A DNA stretch of 64,000 bases. It comes from Streptomyces misionensis. Its GTDB lineage: Bacteria > Actinomycetota > Actinomycetes > Streptomycetales > Streptomycetaceae. The notes beneath the pieces are model-generated. The model was given only the letters and a program-made list of their open reading frames with translations. It did not search any database and was not told where the DNA came from. Shown piece by piece: positions 60,166 to 64,000 of the stretch (position 1 is the first letter of the stretch; every line of letters begins with the position of its first letter). Location of the stretch: positions 1,426,001 through 1,490,000 of the forward strand of contig NZ_FNTD01000004.1 of assembly GCF_900104815.1 (NCBI RefSeq), given 5' to 3'. A program made the translations under genes and the position numbers.

Positions 60166-60570
60166 ATGAGTGAACCGACGAAGCCCGAGGTCGGCGTTCC
60201 GGACGGGGACGCTCCCACCGAGCTGACCGTCCGGGACCTGGTCGTCGGGGACGGGGCCGAGGTGAAGCCGGGCATGGTGGTCAGGGTCCACTACGTCGGT
60301 GTGACCTTCGAGACCGGGAAGGAGTTCGACGCCTCCTGGGACCGGGGACAGCCGTACAAGTTCGCGCTGGGCGGCGGCAAGGTCATCAAGGGCTGGGACC
60401 GGGGAGTGAGGGGGATGAGGGTCGGTGGCCGGCGCGAGATCATCGTTCCCCCGCGTCTCGGCTACGGCAACCAGTCGCCCTCGCCGTTGATCCCGCCGGG
60501 CTCGACCCTGGTCTTCGTGGTGGACCTGCTGGACTCGTATTCCCGCACCACCGGGTGGAGCAACTCCTAG
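60166..60570 (+). CDS. FKBP-type peptidyl-prolyl isomerase
   Basis: 134 residues from ATG 60166. FKBP core: VKPGMVVRVHYVGVTFETGKEF, ALGGGKVIKGWDRGVRGMRVGG, RREIIVPPRLGYGN, STLVFVVDLLDSY. Active-site aromatics (Tyr, Phe, Trp) are in place. No signal peptide or lipobox, so the protein is cytoplasmic. It stands before purB without close spacing. A 20-bp palindromic terminator follows 16 nt after the stop. Confidence 0.92.
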   Translation: MSEPTKPEVGVPDGDAPTELTVRDLVVGDGAEVKPGMVVRVHYVGVTFETGKEFDASWDRGQPYKFALGGGKVIKGWDRGVRGMRVGGRREIIVPPRLGYGNQSPSPLIPPGSTLVFVVDLLDSYSRTTGWSNS

Positions 60571-60585
60571 CCTGACGGGCCGGAC

Positions 60586-60605
60586 GCGCCCGCCCGGGCG
60601 GGCGC
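60586..60605 (+). terminator. Terminator after FKBP gene
   Basis: GCGCCCGCCC followed directly by GGGCGGGCGC forms a perfect 20-bp palindrome, giving an 8-bp stem with minimal loop. Confidence 0.65.
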
Positions 60606-60757
60606 TCCCTCGGCGACGGGCGTCCGCCCGGGCGGCCGGAGCGACTGCCGTACGAGGCGTTCGAGGGACGGCGGAGCGCCGAGCGCGGGCTCTCGTAGCT
60701 TCCGACGAACACCCCGGTGGCGCTGAGCTGCACGAATCGCCAGTAGAATCCGGTTAC

Positions 60758-62200
60758 GTGACTTCAGCGCCCGCCAAGCCCCGCATCCCGAACGTCCTCG
60801 CCGGACGCTACGCCTCCGCCGAGCTCGCCACGCTCTGGTCGCCCGAGCAGAAGGTGAAGCTGGAGCGGCAGCTCTGGCTCGCCGTGCTGCGGGCCCAGAA
60901 GGACCTCGGCATCGAGGTGCCCGACGAGGCGATCGCCGACTACGAGCGTGTCCTCGACACCGTCGACCTGGCCTCCATCGCGGAGCGCGAGAAGGTCACC
61001 CGGCACGACGTGAAGGCGCGGATCGAGGAGTTCAACGCCCTCGCCGGCCATGAGCACGTGCACAAGGGCATGACCTCCCGTGACCTCACGGAGAACGTCG
61101 AGCAGCTCCAGATCCGGCTCTCCCTGGAGCTGATGCGCGACCGCACGGTGGCCGTCCTCGCCCGTCTCGGCAAGCTGGCCGGCGAGTACGCCGAGCTGGT
61201 CATGGCCGGCCGCTCGCACAACGTGGCCGCGCAGGCCACCACCCTCGGCAAGCGCTTCGCGACCGCCGCCGACGAGCTGCTCGTGGCGTACGGCCGGGTC
61301 GAGGAACTGCTCACCCGCTACCCGCTGCGCGGCATCAAGGGCCCGGTCGGCACCGCGCAGGACATGCTGGACCTGCTGGGCGGCGACGCGGCGAAGCTGG
61401 CCGAGCTGGAGCAGCGGATCGCCGCCCACCTGGGCTTCTCCCAGGCGTTCACCTCGGTCGGGCAGGTCTATCCACGCTCGCTGGACTACGAGGTGGTCAC
61501 CGCTCTGGTGCAGCTGGCGGCGGCGCCGTCCTCGCTGGCCAAGACGATCCGGCTGATGGCCGGCCACGAGCTGGTCACCGAGGGCTTCAAGCCCGGCCAG
61601 GTCGGCTCCTCGGCGATGCCGCACAAGATGAACACCCGCTCCTGCGAGCGCGTCAACGGCCTGATGGTGATCCTGCGCGGCTACGCCTCGATGACCGGCG
61701 AGCTGGCGGGCGACCAGTGGAACGAGGGCGACGTCTCCTGCTCGGTGGTGCGCCGTGTCGCGCTGCCGGACGCGTTCTTCGCGCTGGACGGCCTGCTGGA
61801 GACCTTCCTGACCGTCCTCGACGAGTTCGGTGCCTTCCCGGCGGTCGTCGCCCGCGAGCTGGACCGCTACCTGCCGTTCCTCGCCACCACCAAGGTCCTG
61901 ATGGGCGCGGTGCGCGCCGGGGTCGGCCGCGAGGTGGCGCACGAGGCGATCAAGGAGAACGCCGTCGCCACCGCGCTCGCCATGCGCGAGCAGGGCGCCG
62001 AGCGCAACGACCTGCTCGACAAGCTCGCCGCCGACGAGCGGCTGCCGCTGGACCGCGAGCAGCTGGCGGCGCTGATGGCCGACAAGCTGTCCTTCACGGG
62101 CGCGGCGGCCGACCAGGTCGCCCAGGTCGCCGGCCGGATCGAGGAGATCGTGAAGCAGCACCCCCAGGCCGCCGGCTACACCCCGGGAGCGATCCTCTGA
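60758..62200 (+). CDS. purB: Adenylosuccinate lyase
   Basis: 480 residues from GTG 60758. Fumarase/aspartase superfamily: MTSRDLTENVEQLQIRLSLE, AGRSHNVAAQATTLGKRFAT, GQVGSSAMPHKMNTRSCERV (signature, Ser of the flexible loop). Makes fumarate with AICAR or AMP in purine synthesis. Long form (480 residues) as in actinobacteria and plants. The mug gene overlaps its stop. Confidence 0.95.
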   Translation: MTSAPAKPRIPNVLAGRYASAELATLWSPEQKVKLERQLWLAVLRAQKDLGIEVPDEAIADYERVLDTVDLASIAEREKVTRHDVKARIEEFNALAGHEHVHKGMTSRDLTENVEQLQIRLSLELMRDRTVAVLARLGKLAGEYAELVMAGRSHNVAAQATTLGKRFATAADELLVAYGRVEELLTRYPLRGIKGPVGTAQDMLDLLGGDAAKLAELEQRIAAHLGFSQAFTSVGQVYPRSLDYEVVTALVQLAAAPSSLAKTIRLMAGHELVTEGFKPGQVGSSAMPHKMNTRSCERVNGLMVILRGYASMTGELAGDQWNEGDVSCSVVRRVALPDAFFALDGLLETFLTVLDEFGAFPAVVARELDRYLPFLATTKVLMGAVRAGVGREVAHEAIKENAVATALAMREQGAERNDLLDKLAADERLPLDREQLAALMADKLSFTGAAADQVAQVAGRIEEIVKQHPQAAGYTPGAIL

Positions 62201-62745
62201 CCCCGCGTTTCACCAAGGCGGACCTGGAGGCCGCCCGCGACCGTCTCGTTCCGGACGTGGTCGCGGGCGGCCTGCGGGTGCTCTTCTGCGGCATCAACCC
62301 CGGCCTGCTGACGGCGGCCACCGGCCACCACTTCGCCCGCCCCGGCAACCGGTTCTGGCCGGTGCTGCACCTGTCCGGCTTCACCCCGAGGCAGCTGAAG
62401 CCGGCCGAGCAGGAGGAGCTGCTGTCGTACGGCCTCGGCATCACCAATGTCGTGGCCCGCGCCACCGCCCGCGCGGACGAGCTGACCGCCGCGGAGTACG
62501 CCGAGGGCGGCCGGCTGCTGACCGAGAAGGTGCGGCGCCTGGAGCCGGGCTGGCTGGCGGTGGTCGGCGTGACCGCCTACCGCGCCGCCTTCGCCGACCG
62601 CACCGCCCGAGTGGGCCCCCAGGAACGGACCATCGGCGGCACCCGCGTCTGGGTCCTGCCCAACCCCAGCGGCCTGAACGCCCATTGGACGGCGGCGACG
62701 ATGGCGGAGGAGTTCGCGAGGTTGCGGGTGGCCGCGCAGGGCTAG
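62197..62745 (+). CDS. mug: G/U mismatch-specific DNA glycosylase with likely CTG start
   Basis: 182 residues if translation starts at CTG 62197, which overlaps the purB stop (CTGA). GGGAG at 62185-62189 is 7 nt upstream, the ideal spacing, and the N-terminal helix (FTKADLEAARDRLVPDVVA) is then kept. The first regular start is GTG 62257, which gives 162 residues and still holds the core. Motifs: LFCGINPGLLTAATGHHFAR, PGNRFWPVLHLSGF, NPSGLNAHW. It removes uracil or ethenocytosine opposite G. Confidence 0.9.
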   Translation: MTPRFTKADLEAARDRLVPDVVAGGLRVLFCGINPGLLTAATGHHFARPGNRFWPVLHLSGFTPRQLKPAEQEELLSYGLGITNVVARATARADELTAAEYAEGGRLLTEKVRRLEPGWLAVVGVTAYRAAFADRTARVGPQERTIGGTRVWVLPNPSGLNAHWTAATMAEEFARLRVAAQG

Positions 62746-62782
62746 ACCACCTTCGCCGGCCGGTCCGGCGGGCCCGGGGCGG

Positions 62783-63082
62783 CTACTCGGCGCCGGTGGC
62801 GGCGCAGGCCAGGGCCACCTCGGCCCACGTCCAGGCCTGGTCCTGCAGATCCGCGAAGTCCCCGGCCCGTTCCTGCCGCCGCGCCGCGTCGAGCGCCCGG
62901 CCCGCCGCCTGGACGGCACGGGGGGACGGGGCCGCGGCAACGGCCGTGCACGCCTGCGCCACCAGTGCCCACAGACGGGCCCGCGCCACGTCGCGGCCCG
63001 AGCCCGTCGTCCGCCCGTCCACGTGCACCGCCCACGCGTGGGCGCGTCGTGCCGCCTCGGCGGCTTCCGCGGAAAAGTCCAT
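62783..63082 (-). CDS. Small hypothetical protein, Ala-rich helical
   Basis: 99 residues from ATG 63082 with GGGAG upstream. Sequence FSAEAAEAARRAHAWAVHVD, ARLWALVAQACTAVAAAPSP, RALDAARRQERAGDFADLQD and WTWAEVALACAATGAE looks helical throughout, with no known motif. Convergent with mug, 37 nt apart. I place moderate trust in it because of codon bias and a ribosome site. Confidence 0.6.
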   Translation of the reverse strand: MDFSAEAAEAARRAHAWAVHVDGRTTGSGRDVARARLWALVAQACTAVAAAPSPRAVQAAGRALDAARRQERAGDFADLQDQAWTWAEVALACAATGAE

Positions 63083-63402
63083 GCCGGCTCCCTGAACCCG
63101 GTTCCCGCCGTCCCGCGGAGCACCGGCCCGCACTTCGCGCTTCCAACGCCCTTCAGTATGCCGGGAGTTGTCCCGCGCCTCGGTCGCCAGGCGGGGCGCA
63201 GGCCCTCGATGCGCGAGCCCATGACCCGCCGGACCCGCCGACGCGTGCCGCTCCGGCCCGACGCGGAAGAAGGGCCCTGGCGGGCCCCGGGACCGCACCG
63301 GCCGTCCCGGTGTTCTCCTCCCGGCTCCGTCCGGCGCTCGCCCGGGATGGGGCCGGACGAGTACGATCCGGCCAACACGCCCGCGAGCTGGGAGGAGGGA
63401 CG
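63083..63402. other. Intergenic region before the ROK gene
   Basis: 320 nt between the divergent small protein and ROK genes. Frames here run through in several phases without ribosome sites or known motifs. I see no clear repeat or hairpin. Confidence 0.5.
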
Positions 63403-64000
63403 GTGGGGCAGCTGACCGGCGGCGATCCCTCGCTGCTGCGGAGGATCAACTCGGCGGTGGTGCTGCACGCGCTGCGTGCCGCGGACTGCGCGACGCTCAC
63501 CGAGGTCGCCCGGCTCACCGGGCTGTCCCGGCCCACCGTCGAGGGTGTGGTCGAGGGGCTGATGGAGGCGGGGCTCGTGGTGGAGCGGGCCGCCGACGAG
63601 GGCATCGCGCGCCGGCAGGGGCGCCCGGCCCGCCGGTTCCGGTTCCGGGCGGAGGCCGGGCATCTGCTGGGCCTGGAGGTCGGGGCGCACCGGGTCGCCG
63701 CGCTCCTGTCCGACCTGGACGGCCGGGTGCTGGGCGGACAGTCCAAGAAGGTCGGGGAGACCGCCTCGGCGGACGAGCGTCTGGACCGGCTGCGCGGCGC
63801 GGTCGCCGACCTGCTGCGGCGCTGCGGGGTCCCCCGTGACTCGCTGCGCGCGGTGGGTGTGGGCACGCCGGGCATCGTGGCGGCCGACGGCACGGTGCGA
63901 CTGGGGACCGCGCTGCCGCAGTGGACGGGACTCAACCTCGGTGAGCGGCTGAGCCGTTCGTTCAAGTGCCCGGTGCTGGTGGAGAACGACGCCAACGCGG
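63403..64000 (+). CDS. ROK-family transcriptional regulator (3' end beyond window)
   Basis: First 199 codons from GTG 63403 with GGAGGAGGG upstream; the frame stays open to the window edge. Winged HTH (INSAVVLHALRAADCATLTE, VARLTGLSRPTVEGVVEGL) then the ROK fold (HLLGLEVGAHRVAALLSDLD, AVGVGTPGIVAADGTVRLG, LVENDANA). ROK regulators of the NagC/XylR group bind sugars or their phosphates. Target genes must lie beyond the window. The visible part is intact. Confidence 0.9.
   Translation, partial: MGQLTGGDPSLLRRINSAVVLHALRAADCATLTEVARLTGLSRPTVEGVVEGLMEAGLVVERAADEGIARRQGRPARRFRFRAEAGHLLGLEVGAHRVAALLSDLDGRVLGGQSKKVGETASADERLDRLRGAVADLLRRCGVPRDSLRAVGVGTPGIVAADGTVRLGTALPQWTGLNLGERLSRSFKCPVLVENDANA

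Noticed and set aside
1..64000. tRNA, rRNA, IS element or phage integrase
   Set aside because: No CCA-ended cloverleaf, transposase motif, terminal inverted repeat with duplication, or integrase was recognised. The CIS genes are tail-like but belong to a chromosomal CIS operon, not a prophage.

Overview
The window is very GC-rich, has strong GC3 bias, uses GTG/TTG starts freely and carries genes typical of sporulating actinomycetes (RppA with CYP158A, a WhiJ-like regulatory trio, NlpC/P60 under a ydaO-type leader). This points to a Streptomyces chromosome. From memory, the order rppA-P450-cupin, murT-gatD, pfkA, ddaH-rocD, bioF/bioB-bioA-bioD and purB follows one block of the S. coelicolor chromosome; no comparison could be run here.

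Layout. 1-7010: the 3' half of a contractile injection system (CIS) operon: LysM hub protein, VgrG-like spike, PAAR tip, gp25, baseplate J-like and tail-I-like proteins, then a zinc-ribbon/Pro-rich/one-TM/discoidin-like protein that may tie the machine to the membrane. 7039-13777: SpoIIE-type phosphatase, PhnZ-like HD protein, DedA protein, TetR-amidohydrolase operon divergent from an NCS1 permease. 13819-19700: DUF779 protein, secreted phosphodiester glycosidase, tiny membrane protein, a quinone oxidoreductase plus two-subunit acyl-CoA dehydrogenase operon, XRE-cupin regulator. 19778-24510: TrxR-like flavoprotein, ATP-dependent DNA ligase with NUDIX, GabD-type dehydrogenase, small DUF protein. 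25158-28001: rppA-P450-cupin pigment operon. 28086-30667: acyl-CoA dehydrogenase divergent from TetR, peptide deformylase. 30820-35441: murT-gatD, pfkA, CtaG-like copper protein, small membrane protein. 35477-39848: Lrp regulator, ddaH-rocD, ICMT-like methyltransferase, PlsC acyltransferase. 39888-41206: toxin-less YefM-like protein divergent from a ClpP homologue whose catalytic His is Ser. 41588-44154: c-di-AMP riboswitch with NlpC/P60 hydrolase, then ATPase / XRE-DUF5753 / DUF397. 44194-48635: biotin genes with a 10-bp inverted repeat between bioF and bioB. 48831-58621: methyltransferase, RHH/Fic-like toxin-antitoxin pair, ABC exporter, F420 oxidoreductase, GNAT, two CNNM/CBS proteins behind a Pro-rich upstream ORF, SGNH hydrolase. 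58733-64000: secreted protein, FKBP, purB, mug (probable CTG start), small protein, 5' part of a ROK regulator.

Most genes are core or conserved accessory functions. I see no insertion sequence, prophage, CRISPR array or tRNA. The most original candidates are the YefM / histidine-less ClpP locus with TGTACA operator sites, the Pro-rich ORF coupled to the CNNM pair, the CIS membrane protein, and several strong inverted repeats that look like operators.
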